Source of the DNA: Rugalucina vietnamica
Lineage: Eukaryota; Mollusca; Bivalvia; Lucinida; Lucinidae
Length of the DNA: 64,000 bases
Assembly (NCBI GenBank): GCA_964017185.1
Contig: OZ024876.1
Coordinates: 28,798,278 to 28,862,277, forward strand
Direction: 5' to 3'
Below the pieces are notes generated by a model. It had not been told where the DNA came from. It saw nothing but the letters and a program-made list of their open reading frames with translations, and searched no databases. Each line of letters starts with the position of its first letter. Position 1 is the first letter of the stretch. Positions 1-11,941 of this stretch are shown here, piece after piece. A program made the translations under genes and the position numbers.

Positions 1-232
1 TGTCCGTGTAATGTATACCCCCTTGAACCCCACTTTTATATAACAAAACTGGGGTATGCAGGGCTATACCTATTTTTCTTATTATTGCTCCAAAACATAG
101 ATTGTGGGTACTCGTACCCACAATCTATGTTTTGAGCAAAAATAAGAAAAAATATCAAAATTTTTCAGCTGAAAATTTTCAATTTTTAAAGCTCAAAAAT
201 CTCTGTTTATTGCATGGGCGTGTTTTCGTAAT
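1..232. repeat. MITE family C, cut by window start
   Basis: Runs from the window edge to the TTTTCGTAATG end near 232. It shows the family hallmarks: a GTATACCCC-rich left part, an inverted pair around 'catagattgtgggtac', and a right end 'tgcatgggcgtgttttcg'. Complete copies elsewhere (for example 19270-19551) have imperfect inverted ends of about 20 bp. Confidence 0.6.
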
Positions 233-589
233 GATCATATTTAACTATAGATCAATTTAGAATGGATTTTAACAATTTTCAAATGCTTTGTGATGTGAGT
301 TATATATGCCCTATGTGGTGTTTTATTCTAGAGGCATGTTTTATTCAGACCATCTTTTATATCTGAAGCCTACATAACTTGTATAACAATTTATATTTTT
401 TGTAAATATTGTATATATGTTTTTAATATATTGTTTGCATGAATATGCTTAGAGGGCCATAAGGTAGACTAGCCTTTGGCTAATTGTGTACACTCTTTTG
501 ATATCGTATAAATAAATAAAAAAAAAAAAAATCGATGCTTAGACGGAGTATAGAGTCTATATAGAGGGGGAGGGGGAAGACCCTTTTCT
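233..589. other. No gene seen; AT-rich
   Basis: AT-rich sequence with a short A-rich run near 508-530. No coding signal or recognised repeat. Confidence 0.5.
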
Positions 590-839
590 GTGACGTGTGT
601 TTGGCCTTTTCTAATGTCTGTGATTTGTGAAAAAGCAAAATTTAACTCTGTGATTTGTGACAGAGGTATTTTCTGTGATGTGTGAAACACAAAGGCCTAG
701 GGAATTTAAGGCCTGATTTCGGCCTCATGTGTTGATAAAAAACTGAATTTTGAGATATTGAGGAGAAACGTATTGCAAATAGCAGGTATAGATCCCTGCT
801 TATAAACGCTAGCACAACTATCACATTCAAATTACACAT

Positions 840-853
840 GTTGCCATGGCAAC
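840..853. promoter_or_regulatory. X-box-like palindrome GTTGCCATGGCAAC
   Basis: A perfect 14-bp palindrome matching the RFX-factor X-box pattern GTNRCC-spacer-RGYAAC. It sits in the left arm of the foldback element. Binding is not shown; the match is to the general motif. Confidence 0.35.
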
Positions 854-1115
854 GCTCCGAAAACCATAGAAATATCACTTTTTGCAATTTTGGGTCTATT
901 TTTCACCATTCAACATCATTTTCAACTACCGGCCCACGCGACGAACAATTTCTTATTGTGAAATAATTATGAAGTATCATCCAGAGATATTATATGCTGA
1001 GTATAATTTTGTTCGGAGTGTGGGCTGGCACTTAAAAATTAAAAAAATGTGTTCAGAAATGGTCCAAAATAGACCAAAAACTGCAGAATGTGCTCTATCT
1101 AAGGTTCTTCTGGGC

Positions 1116-1129
1116 GTTGCCATGGCAAC
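1116..1129. promoter_or_regulatory. X-box-like palindrome, second copy
   Basis: The same GTTGCCATGGCAAC in the right arm of the foldback, 276 bp from the first copy, with similar flanks in inverted orientation. It is therefore part of the repeat rather than an independent site. Confidence 0.35.
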
Positions 1130-1330
1130 GCATGTAGGATAAAAGAAGTACTTGTTCTTGTTTTTAATAGAGGAGACATATGGCTGTTTTAAGGAATAGT
1201 TTTCTCACCTAAATTCCAAAATTTACTTTTTAGCAAACTCTGAGGCCAAAATCGGGCATTAAATGCCCTAGTCCTTTAAATCCCTGTGATCTGTGATTTG
1301 TAAATTTTCAAGTCTGTGAGTTGTGATTAT

Positions 1331-1954
1331 CATCATTCCTTGTGATTGTAAAACCAATGGTCTAAAAGTGCATTAAAATTGCATCCATGGACCTCCAGAG
1401 TTATAAAGTTTTCTCGGGGGAGATCCCCCGAACCCCCCCCCCCCTTCAACAATAAGCATACAATATCCCTTTGCAACTTGGCTTTAACATTTTGTGGACG
1501 ACAGGTCTGGTGACTGACAGAAATAAAGCTATCATGCATAGAATTACCATTTTCATTTGAGGTTTAAGACTGTACATGTATTTTAAAGCTGTTAATATAC
1601 TGACCAATACCAGAATAAAATATTGATGCATATCATATTAAAGTTTAAATAGAGGTTTTTGTTATACTTTTTAGACAGTTAGTAAAATGATTCCATTTTC
1701 CTCCGAACCACCGCGAAAAGGCAAGAGTCTCTACCATACACATGTAATGTAAGTCTAAGGTATTCTTATTTTACAAGTAACTATGAAATAATGAGTTAAA
1801 ATGACACATTACTTTTATATTTGATACGAATAGTTATTTTTTAGTAACTGAGAAGTTATATGCTGAACATCAGTCAAAACATTTGCCAAATAACTGAATT
1901 CTCTGTGATTACGAAAATTCATTGTCTGTGATTTGTGAAATCACCATATAAAAT
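1331..1954. other. No gene seen
   Basis: Contains a C homopolymer of about 12-13 near 1432-1444 and AT-rich sequence. No coding or repeat signal beyond scattered 'ctgtgatttgtga' motifs. Confidence 0.5.
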
Positions 1955-3490
1955 GCTACAAGTGGGCAACGATCAGGAAAAGGCTCAATCAGAAAGAGAT
2001 TCCCACTCCAAAAACCGAGGTGGGAAACAACTCAAATAACAATCAGGTACTTATACCATAAAAACATATCGTAAGCCGAATGAGCAGCTATTTACCCAAT
2101 AGGTGGCCACTCAGTTACATAAGGTGCAAACAGCATAAAAAATTTAAACACCAAGACATAAAACAATAAAACCCACCACAGAAGTATCGCATTGTAACGA
2201 TCAGTAATATAAAATTACTGGCGGACTTAACTCGATTTTACAGGTACCTAACCTCACCCTCAGCTTCTGCAGTGGTTCACAACATTTAGTTCCATGTAGT
2301 TGTTCGGTCCTCGTGGTGAATCTCTAACTAGTCAATGAATCATCAAGGACAAACGGATAACTCATGATAACCACCAAAATGAATCAAAATCGAGGACTCC
2401 GGTGGGCCAAGCAACAGACAAGAAGCTCCGGCCGCAACCACCTGAAATGAATAGCTTTAAGTGGGGCCATCATATTGTCTGACGCCCGACTCACCGGCGT
2501 GCAATCAAAGAAGGCAGCATAGTTATCAACCATGATTGAGTTAAAAACTAAGCATGCAGACTGTCGCAAAACATTTAAGTTATATACTATACGTCTGTAA
2601 CGTGTAATAGTTTTTTTCTGAACTGAAAAGAAAAATCATTCCTTCCTATAAGAAATTCTGTTTCCGAAAGGCCCTCTCGTAAAAGGGTCTTTAGCCCAAC
2701 ATTAAATTTGGAAATCAATTCATAGTGTCTGCGATAAAATTTAGAAAATGCTGAAGAAGTTTGGCTGTTTAACATTTATTTCGCGCACTGAAGTCTGTAA
2801 CATGATTGCAGACTCTAGCAACCTAATAAGTTGCGAAATGTATACACCATAAGAAGCACGGCGAGGAACCTCACCATCCAAAAACGGAAAGTTTACTATA
2901 TCTAAATCAAAGTCATCGCGTTTATCATAAATTTTAGAAGAAACAAATTTGCAATAGAAAGATGTAAATCTAAAGCGGGGGCTTCGGTGTCTGAGGCGTT
3001 CTCATTATTCAACTGTAGTTCAGGAGGATAAATTTGTTTCACCATTCCTTCAAAATAAGGATTGTCAATGTTCAAAAGCTCACCGAGGTACCTAGAAGTC
3101 GAATTGAAAGGCTCGATAACATCAGCTTTATTGTCATGATTAAGAGAATCCATGAAATCTCTTTCGTAGCAGTAAAACATGTCGCATGTCGCATACATTC
3201 AAAACATGACAAAAGTGTATATCGAAAAAAAAAAAAGCTTTTCTGTCATTACAGGCCAAATAAAGTGAACCATATTTTCAATGCTCTTTTGAATGTCCAC
3301 TCTATCAAATCGAGTAGTTTTTCTTTAATCAGATATTGTGGCAATGTGATATACAGAGTAGAAAAAATCGTATGTGGGCAAGCTCGTCGCGCGGAACCCT
3401 CTAAACTTCAATTTACTGAGCACCTCGCCAGAATTTTCAACATCTGTGAAGGGACGCCAGTGCATATAGACACTTTGAAGCTTAGTTAAA
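1955..3490 (-). mobile_element. Retroelement family A: decayed reverse transcriptase, C-terminal half plus 3' UTR
   Basis: The longest copy of family A. On the minus strand, from 3490 downward, frames carry RT-like segments in order: 'PTYDFFYSVYHIAT', 'FYCYERDFMDSLNHDN', then motif C as 'FNSTSRYLGELLNID', 'YPPELQLNNENASDTEAP', 'HYELISKFNVGLKTLLREG' and 'MRQSACLVFNSIMVDNY'. Motif C should read YxDD and reads YLGE here, so the active site is lost. Several frameshifts and a gap near 3200-3240 also break the frame. The 3' UTR ends near 1955. This RT family is, to my recollection, widespread in molluscs; I do not assign its class. Confidence 0.7.
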
Positions 3491-3589
3491 ACAGTTACTG
3501 TGTTTCCAAATACAAATTACTGTTGATTTCACTTAAAATGGCAGTAATTTGGTCGTTCGTCTCTCACTAATGAGAAAGATTCTTGAATA

Positions 3590-4170
3590 GGTTCGTTTGT
3601 GTTGGTGAGACCTTTGATGACTGACTAGGCCAATTCTAGCTCTAAACTGTCGGTTGCAAGTAGAGCAAGTCAATGTCATGGAATCAGCTGGTGGCTCATT
3701 GGTATCAGCTTTGTATTCTCTGCGCTTTCTTTCAGCTTCACAGATTTTTTTTCACAGGGAGCTGTTCCTTTGTTGATGAGACCCCGCCACCTTGATCGCT
3801 CTTGTGCAGTCTGTTCCCAAGTCCCTACCGGTATGTCGAAATCTTTCAGAGAGGCTTTGAGGGGGTCTTTGTAGCGTTTCTTCTGGCCACCTTGAGAGCG
3901 CTTTCCCTCCTGTAGGTCTCCATAGAAGACTTTCTTCAGGCAGTCCTATAACATGACCAGTTCACCTTAGCTGTGGTAGCTTTAAGACAGTATGCATGCT
4001 TTGCATCCCTGCTTTCTTCAGGACCTCCTTCTCTGGAATCTTGTCTTGCCACTTGATTTTAACAGCTTTCTCAAACAGCTTAAGTGGAAATGGTTAAGTC
4101 TCTATGCATGACGCTGGTATACTGTCCACGTCTCACATGCATACAGCAGGGTTGACAGTACCACAGCCTT
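3590..4170 (-). pseudogene. Family B retrotransposon, C-terminal coding fragment
   Basis: The reverse complement reads through the typical end of such polyproteins: 'VVLSTLLYACETWTVYQRH', an 'LRWTGHVI' motif, basic linkers and a C2H2-type finger. Frameshifts and stops are present. The upstream part of the same gene resumes at 5605 after a nested insertion. Confidence 0.65.
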
Positions 4171-5604
4171 TTCAGGATGTTTATCGTGATTTATTTGTTT
4201 GTTCTTGATGATTCATTGACTAGTTAGAGATTCACCACGAGGACCGAAGAACTAACTAAATGTTATGAAACACTGCAGAAGCTGAGGGTGAGGTTATGGC
4301 CATGTAAATAAAAATAATTGTTAGAACCTTTGGAAGCAGTAAAAATACAAAGCTAGAAGATGGGCCATATTGTACAATTTCGGGTAATGAACCTTCGTCA
4401 GTGACCCTTTATAAAACTGGCAGCGAAAGCCAGACATTTTGCTGCAATTTCAAGAATTTACATCTGTGTTGTCTAAATCAAAGACTCAAATTCCCAAAGG
4501 GGCCAAATAATCAAAATACAGTTAAGACGATGATTCTTAACATATAAAAATTTGAAATACTTCATATATATTCACTGATCCCAAAGGATCAAAAGAAAAA
4601 ATATAATCTGCACTATGGATGATGTACGGGGAGACTTTTTAGGGCCGCCACACGGCACAACACCAGCTGCAGTAATAGCAAATAAAAATAATTGTTAGAT
4701 CCTTTGGAAGCAGTAAAAATACAAAGCTAGAAGATGGGCCATATTTTACAATTTCGGGTAATGAACCTTCATCAGTGACCCTTTATAAAACTGGCAGCGA
4801 AAGCCAGACATTTTGCTGCAATTTCAAGAATTTACATCTGTGTTGTCTAAATCAAAGACTCAAATTTCCAAAGGGGCCAAATAATCAAAATACAGTTAAG
4901 ACGATGATTCTTTAAGACCTACTTCTGAAGAAGCTAAAAGGGGTACCCCTGTTTATTCGGTTAATGACCCCTAATGGTGCAATATGGTCGTTAGATCAAA
5001 GGACTGTCATGATGAGGTGATTATCACATCTCTGCAGGGGGTCATAAAGAGGCCCCTAAAGGAGAATACCTGTATTTCCACTGTTTATTGATTTATTGTC
5101 CCTGATAACATAATTCAATAAAACTGCCTCCCTCTGCAATCAATATTGATTTTTCCTGTTTTGGCCCCTACCTGTATTCTGAGTCAGGGTCAAGGAGCTA
5201 GGTTTTCTAATGCCCTGTCCCGTATCTAATGACCCTCAATAGACATGGAAATAGGTCTTTAACATATAAAAATTTGAAATACTTCATATATATTCACTGA
5301 AAACCGGTTTAAGCCCGCCAGTAACTTTGTGTTACTGATCGTTCCAAGGCAATGTTTTATGTCTTGGTGTTAAAATTTTTTGTGCTGTTGGCTCCTTATG
5401 TATGTTTTCATATTTTTAGTTAAGTTTAGGTAACTGAGTGGCCACCCTATTGGGAAAATAGCTGCTCATTCGGCTTACGATATGTTTTCATGGTATAAGT
5501 ACCTGATTGTTAATTTAGTTTTTTCCCACCTCGTTTTTTGGAGTGGGCATCTTTTTCTGATTGTGCCTTTTCCTTATCTTTGCCTACTTGTACTTTTTTG
5601 TAAA
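4171..5604 (+). mobile_element. Family A retroelement 3' fragment, itself split by a 1-kb insertion
   Basis: Family A 3' sequence runs 4171-4300 and resumes at about 5301-5604, ending in the family's 'gcctacttgtac' terminus. It lies exactly between two halves of the family B gene. A short T/A run (ctttt) sits at both edges, compatible with a target-site duplication. Confidence 0.6.
4301..5300. repeat. 1-kb inserted sequence with internal direct repeats
   Basis: A segment of about 230 bp is present twice almost unchanged (4307-4536 and 4680-4911). A 40-bp AT-rich segment ending 'atatattcactga' also occurs twice (about 4540-4579 and 5263-5301). No coding signal. It interrupts a family A retroelement. 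Its class is unknown. Confidence 0.6.
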
Positions 5605-6062
5605 CTTTCAGCTTGGTGTCAAGCTTGATTCCATTACGCTCCCAGCCATTTGCACAGAGTCTTCCGAATGCCACACGGGATTTCGCAATTCTGGCAGTGA
5701 CTTCATCGTCAGTGTGCACTGCGCTTGAGAGAGTGCTTCCCGGGTAGGTGAATTTTTCAACAACTTTCAGTTTTTGTCCCTTCACAGTGATGGTTGGTTC
5801 ATTGTACGGTTTTCCAGGTGCTGGGTGGTGTACAACCTCTGTCTGTGAGATCATAGTTATCACATGACTGTGAGACTTGATCCATGGCTCTTTGCATTTT
5901 TGCCTCTGAGCTGGCATTCTTAACCATATCATCTGCATAGAGGAGCTCATCTAGCACAGCACCTTAGTTTTGGTTTGCAGCCTTCTGAGGTTGAATATAT
6001 TGCCATCAAAATGGTACCTGATTGGAAAACCAGTGTCACTGTCAAGAAAAGCATTTGTGTAT
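5605..6062 (-). pseudogene. Family B reverse transcriptase, palm/thumb fragment with YADD
   Basis: The minus strand contains 'DELLYADDMVKNAS' (about 5950-5910), the RT motif C with both catalytic Asp, followed by 'KLKVVEKFTYPGSTLSS', typical of the region after motif C. It continues into the fragment at 4170-3590 once the nested insertion is removed. Confidence 0.7.
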
Positions 6063-6425
6063 AACTGAACCACTACAGAAGCTGAGGGCGAGGTTAGGTA
6101 CCTGTAAAATCGATTTAAGCTCGCCAGTAATTTTATATTACTGATCGTTCCAAGGCCATGCTTCTGTAGTGGTTCTTATTTTTCCATGTCTTGGTGTTAA
6201 AACTTTTAGTGCTGTTTGCGCCTCATATATGTTTTCATATTTTTAGTTAAGTTTAGGTAACTCAGTGGCCACCTATTGGGAAAATAGCTGCTCATTCAGC
6301 TTACGATATGTTTTCATGGTATAAGTGCCTGCTTGTTAGTTTATTTTTCCCCACCTCGGTTTTTGGAGAGGGATTCTCTTTCTGATTGTACCTTTTCCTA
6401 ATCGATGCCTACTTGTACCTTTTCA
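6063..6425 (+). mobile_element. Family A retroelement, 3' end
   Basis: About 360 bp of the family A 3' end, from 'ccactacagaagctgaggg' to 'gatgcctacttgtacc'. It is inserted into the family B retrotransposon, opposite to it in coding direction. Confidence 0.6.
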
Positions 6426-7560
6426 TTTATGCATGGCAGAACATGCTGAACAGTGTTGGTGCCATAACACAGCCCTGTTTGACTCCATTTGTTACCTAAA
6501 AAAGGTTCAGAGAACTCTCCATCATTTTGCACACGTCACTTTGCCATCATGAAATTGCCGCACCATTGCTATGAATCGTGGTGGACAGCCAAACTTGGCC
6601 ATGAGTCCATCACGACTGTGTCAAAAGCTTTGGTGAGGTCGACAAACGTCATGTATAGATCTACATTCTGTTCTTGTAATTTCTTCTGCAGCTGTCTTGC
6701 TGTGAAGCTCACGTCTATTGTCCCTCTGTCTTTTCTGAATCCACACTGACTTTCTGGGTTAAGTCCCTTCTGATCAAGATGAACATTCAGGCGATTCAAC
6801 AGAATTTTTGCCAGTATCTTCCCAGCATGGATGGGAGGGAGATGCCTCTGTGGTTATCACAGACGAGGATTTCCTTTCCGCTTTTATAGGTGGATTTTGG
6901 ATGCATCCTTAAATTCTTGTGGGATAATCTCCTTCCTCCATATACAGTGAAACAACTCATTCTGTTTCCATTGGTAGCCCCCTGGCCTTATAAACCTCGG
7001 CAAGATTTGCATATGCACCTAGAGCTTCGGCAGGTGACAGTTGTTGAACTGTTTTTACTTGTTTCCATGACGGTTGGAAATTCATCTTCCATCTACACTG
7101 AGCAATGTGGTGGCTCCAGAACTCTTTGTGCCATACATGGTTTTCAGTGCATCATGAAATTTCTGCATGTCTTTTCTGTCCGCAACTGAATTTCTTCTGT
7201 TTTCTACCTCAGCCAAGTATCTGGCAGGTCGCTGTAGGCTGCTTTCTTGGATACTGCGCTAGTATCATGTTGGTGTGCCTTGTGCAATCGGTGTTTTTTT
7301 TTTTTTTTTTTTTTTTTTCACGAAGCCTCTGAAGTCTCACTCGGTGCAGATATCTGTATTCCATACCTCTTAAGTTCTCTGCCAACAAGGGCCGTTCTGC
7401 GCTGCGGTCTGTCTTGCCCAGCACTGTCCATCAACGTTCGCACATTCCATGTGCCAATCCGCAAAGGGATTATCTTTGAATTTTTCTTATTATTTCGACC
7501 GCTTAGAGGGGTCCCTGCTGATCGCGGTTAACCAGCAAGGGGGATTTGAAGCAGGCAGTT
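6426..7560 (-). pseudogene. Family B endonuclease/RT N-terminal fragments
   Basis: The minus strand carries 'NPESQCGFRKDRGTIDVSF' and 'MTFVDLTKAFDTV' (6560-6800), which are RT motifs 2a/A with the first catalytic Asp. Further up, near 7440-7330, is the start of an APE-like endonuclease domain. Multiple frame breaks. Confidence 0.65.
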
Positions 7561-7870
7561 GTTTAGGGCACCTTTTCTAGAACCTTCCGCATGCTACGGG
7601 GGTGAGCAGTACGGTCCTAAATATGTCTGCTCAGTCGCTCAGTCGACTGCTGAATCCCGCTTACTGCTTCTCCTCACGGAAAACAACCATATAGATCTGA
7701 GCCGTCTGCGTGCAGGTCTGCAACTATAGCCCCGATTGTATCCTACACCTGCTGCTTCGCCACTCGCCCATCGCCACAGGACTTTTGTAGTTATGTGGGT
7801 GCTTGTGTGATGAAATTATTGTGTATGCACCACGTGATTGTGTGTTGAGAAATAAGATGACGCGCTATGA

Positions 7871-10645
7871 AATTGGTGTGCTCAGAGGCAAGACACAGAT
7901 CTAGACGTCTGGAGTTGGGTTTGGATGCAGTGGATGACCGTAACATCTTAAGTGCCTTGTCAATCTCTGCATGTTCCACAACTTGTTGCTGTATCGCTTT
8001 CCGAACCCTTGAATCAGATAATTTCGTTCGCTCCGCCTACCGAAACAGTCTTTGCACATCTGGACTAGACATATCCAGACACACAGGTTTTATTTTGTAA
8101 TAACATTTTCCTAGATGAATTGCTGGTCACGGCTGAAGAGCTCCATCTACCCTTTTTTCCACGAACAATGTTTCTTTGACATTCCATTGCCAAAGTTTCT
8201 GTGACATATAATCTTTGTAAAAGAAAAATGTCCGTGGAAACCAGACTTTAGGTTTTGTTTAGAGACCTGTAAACTCCTAGGAGGGCTGTCGACCAAAATT
8301 TATGAGTTCCCCTGCCCAGCTAGATTTTTGTGTAGAGAACTCCTAGATGGGCTGCCATTCAATGCTAACGAGCCCCATCCGCACCGCATGACAACAGGTA
8401 GTACTGATTACATGTTAAGTAGCAGTTAATCTGACCTGACTCATGGGCATTAACGGACTTAAAGTGTACACTGACAGAAAGTTATAAGAGGTCACTTATT
8501 TCCAGAATTGCGTGATTTTTTGCCTAAAAACGTGTCTTTCAAAGGACATCAGTTGCAATGTGTTTAGAAATAATGTTCTTTCACTAAACGCGTTTTTGGA
8601 TAAAAGTGAAAAAATGAATGTTTTTGTATAAAAATTGGTAAAATCACCAATTTATTGAAATGAGGAACATCTGTCATCAAAGGCACCCTTCCGGCTAGGA
8701 AAAACAGCAAACATTCGAATTTTCTCTACTGATAGGTTTTTAAGGCATTTTTTTTAAAATCGCTATTTTCGAGATTTTTTTTTTAAATTAACCAATGAGC
8801 CTCTTATACATGTCAACTCCAGTTAATGTCACTTGATGATATCTGAACATGAGAGATATACCTCGAAAGAACTTTATTATACGATCTACGAGGACAAACA
8901 TGTCACAACTATCGCACACTTCCGGTTTCAATGCCAAAGTTTTAACAAACAAAATAACGAAATTTGTGGACGATTTTATTAAATTTTCAAACTATATCAG
9001 AGTCGGGTAACGGACATAAATAATCGCTGAAAAACTCAGTGCGGTGCTGCTGATAATAAAGAATTCGGAGTAGAACAAAGTTTGTATTGTAGGCAAATTG
9101 CATGCATAAAGCTGAATTCCTGGTGTTCATGTTGCTGTCTTCTTGCATTTACAAAACAGAAACGAAGATTCTTATTGCAGAAACACATTTAACATGATTT
9201 TATCTTACATCATGACAGTCAATAACACTTTCAAACAAATTTAAAAAATGTAAAACATTAAGTCTGAATATGATATTTATTTTGGTGTTATAAAGTGTGA
9301 CTTTTTTAAGGTTCCTTATTACTATAATAATAGTGTTTTCTGCTCATAAATATTTCATAGATTTTTTTAAAAAAATGTGGCATGTTACATACCAGAATAA
9401 TCCCTAAACCTTAAACTTTCTTATGAATGATAATGTTTTCCAAAGGGAAGCCATTGTAATAGAAGTTTTTAGTGAAATTACCTATTTTTCTAATAAATTT
9501 CCATAAATAATCCTTTAAAATAAATTTTTGATTTTAATTGATAGAAACCTTTGTGAAGGTCTAAATAATGTTCTCCAACTAATTTGCAAGCTGAAAAATT
9601 AGCTTAGAAACGACTTGCATGAATAGCAGGTGCATCATCTTTATCAGATTTATTACTTTAAATAATATTGTCCGTCACTTATGCAAATACCTGTACCTTA
9701 AATATACCATGCCAAATAAATTAAGCAACTTTTACTTTGAACAGTGTCTTCATACGTTTTAGACATTAGGGAAGTTCTTCTGACAATATCTTTTATGTAT
9801 CTAATAAGGGTAAAAACAATTGTTGTGTGTTGTTGAAGTAACGTTGGATTTAAAGTCCTCTGAGACATGTCTCAAATAAAACATAGATAAAATTATTTTG
9901 TACAGTATATTTATATGCATTATAGTATGTACACGCTGTGTATACCTGTTAAAATAGGACAGGTAGTCTGTTCATTCAGGTAGAACATACATATACAGTA
10001 TATTTCCATAGCCTTTTTACATAACAAATAAGCCCATTAATTTGACCTTGATTAGTCTAAAAAAACGGGCTTTTTGTCTGCAGATATTTCGGTAAGAATT
10101 GTTTCAAACAGAACAAAAATGATAGCAGTTGATAGATTTTTCTACTTACTAACTACCGTGCCAACACTCATCCCACAATATTTCTTATTTAAGCGTAAAA
10201 CAATGCAAGAAAAATAAAAGCAGTTTTCAAACTAACAGTGCATTTCACTACCAACATGCACGAAAATGCAAATACAAATTCTGGTTATATTACTAGGATA
10301 ACGTTTGTCATTCATAGCCCTTTCAGGAGATGTAATATCATGAATGATCTGTATCCCAGGACTGAGAACAACATGTTCAAAGTTTAGGGGGGTTAGGGAC
10401 TTTGTAAATATATTAATCCACGTTAAATGAGGATACCTTTACTCGTTCTTCGTCTGCGCGAGATGTATCAGACATTTTGAAATGCAGCAACTCACAGAGC
10501 CACTGCTAGACATTGGTTTATCCATATGATCATGGAATTTGATTAATTGCACTTTACTTTCTGAACTAGAAGAAAAACTATATGGTGGCCCCTTATAAGT
10601 TTCTTTCATTGTAGTTTATTTGTAGGCGTACAAGGTTTAGTTTCG
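7871..10645. other. No gene seen; long AT-rich stretch
   Basis: No ORF with coding character, tRNA or recognised repeat. The sequence is strongly AT-rich from about 8500 onward. Confidence 0.5.
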
Positions 10646-10735
10646 CCGCACTAGCGCAATCGGTAGCCTGCTTGATTGTTAATATTTCAACATAGGGCGG
10701 TTCGGTCCCGGGTATGACTGGTTTTAATTACTTTA
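10646..10735 (+). repeat. tRNA-like SINE head (relic)
   Basis: An A-box-like 'ctagcgcaatcggtagcctg' is followed 40 bp later by a B-box-like 'ggttcggtcccgggt'. These are the internal pol III promoter elements of tRNA-derived SINEs. The stems do not close as a tRNA. Confidence 0.45.
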
Positions 10736-10794
10736 TTGTTTTTGTTTATGATATTCTATTCATTCACATTTTTGTATTGACTGACAACCTACAT

Positions 10795-11000
10795 GTAATA
10801 ACTGTTTAACCGCTCTGGTTTGAGTCTGCCCAGGAAAAGTGGTTCAGGTCAAACCATTCATACATATAAGCCTACTGTGGCTTAGTTAGATGGTTATATT
10901 TGAAGCACTTGTTGGATGTCATGTCATCCTCATTTTGGATAGAAGTCCCATAAACTGGAGACAATGCTCTGACATGGCCATAGCTGTTGACTGTCCGTGA
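10795..11000 (+). repeat. Dispersed SINE-like repeat
   Basis: Shares order and wording with 26640-26915: 'ttaaccgctc', 'cattcatacatataag', 'atgtcatg.catcct', 'gacatg.ccatagctg'. Its end overlaps the tandem duplication that starts at 10971. Confidence 0.45.
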
Positions 11001-11941
11001 TTCTGATTTTGTTATACTGACGGAATAAAGAAAACGCTACAATCTTTTAACGAGTCCATAGTTAAAACTTGAATCCATGTCATATGAATTTCATTCGCAC
11101 TCGAGGATCGCTATCAAACGAAAGCCCATCCCATGCTCGCTTTGATGGTATAATTTTTATTTATTTTTATTTATTTTTTTTATTTATTTATTTTTATTTA
11201 TTTATTTATTTATTTATTTTATTTTTATTTTTTGCTTTTAGGTGTCATGGCATTCTAATGTTGGGTAGAAATCTCTCTTAATATTGAAACGTATCGACAT
11301 GACCATATCTGTTGACTGAGACATAAAGCGGCATCAAATCAAACAAGCAAAAAACGAAAACCAAGGCTACATTTTCTCACCAATCAGACAAACATTGTGT
11401 GCCGTCAGAGATTTTTCTATCCCAGTACTAGTACAGTTCAGACATGGCCATAGCTGTTGACTGTCCGTGATTCTGATTTAGTCATACTGACGGAATAAAG
11501 AAAACGCTACAATCTTTTAACGAGTCCATAGTTAAAACTTGAATCCATGTCATATGAATTTCATTCGCACTTGAGGATCGCTATCAAACGAAAGCCCATC
11601 ACATGCTTGCTTTGATGGTATAATTTTTATTTATTTTTATTTATTTATTTTATTTATTTATTTTTATTTATTTATTTGTTTTTATTTATTTATTTTTATT
11701 TATTTATTTATTTTATTATTTTTTTTTTTTGCAAATTTTAGGTGTCATGGCATTCTAATGTTGGGTAGAAGTCTCTCTTAATATTGAAACGTATCGACGT
11801 GACCATATCTGTTGACTGAGACATAAAGCGGCATAAAATCAAACAAGCAAAAAACGAAAACCAAGGCTACATTTTCTCACCAATCAGACAAACATTGTGT
11901 GCCGTCAGAGATTTTTCTATCCCAGTACTAGTACAGTTCAG
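10971..11941 (+). repeat. Tandem duplication of a roughly 470/500-bp unit with TTTA tracts
   Basis: Copy 1 (10971-11440) and copy 2 (11441-11941) both start 'gacatggccatagctgttg' and end 'gtactagtacagttcag'. They are nearly identical outside the (TTTA)n tract, which is longer in copy 2 (about 11623-11735 against 11151-11235). The small number of differences suggests a recent event. Confidence 0.85.

Larger units (their letters stand above)
590..1330. repeat. Large imperfect foldback element
   Basis: The left arm (about 590-860) and the reverse complement of the right arm (about 1110-1330) align around a centre near 985. The outer parts match as 'aaaggcctagggaattta' against 'aaaggactagggcattta'; the inner parts are centred on two identical palindromes. 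The outermost sequence is iterated 'ctgtgatttgtga'. The structure is that of a non-autonomous foldback transposon; no coding sequence was seen. Confidence 0.6.
3590..7870 (-). mobile_element. Non-LTR retrotransposon family B (endonuclease-RT), broken, with nested insertions
   Basis: Minus-strand order: 5' UTR-like sequence (7870-7560), start of an endonuclease domain (near 7440, with 'DRSAERPLLAENLRGMEYRY'), RT fingers and palm, YADD motif, thumb, and a C-terminal C2H2 zinc finger near 3650-3600 (CSTC, then 12 residues, then HQRSH). Two family A fragments interrupt it (4171-5604 and 6063-6425). A T-rich run near 7293-7318 disrupts the 5' part. The 5' UTR-like part also matches 63230-63450, which supports a second copy there. 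Pseudogene; frames are broken. Confidence 0.7.

Noticed and set aside
3034-3489. 151-codon plus-strand ORF
   Set aside because: It is the antisense shadow of decayed family A reverse transcriptase sequence on the minus strand.
7209-7531. Overlapping ORFs around a run of about 24 T
   Set aside because: They arise from a homopolymer inside the decayed family B endonuclease region and encode Phe or Lys runs with no independent meaning.
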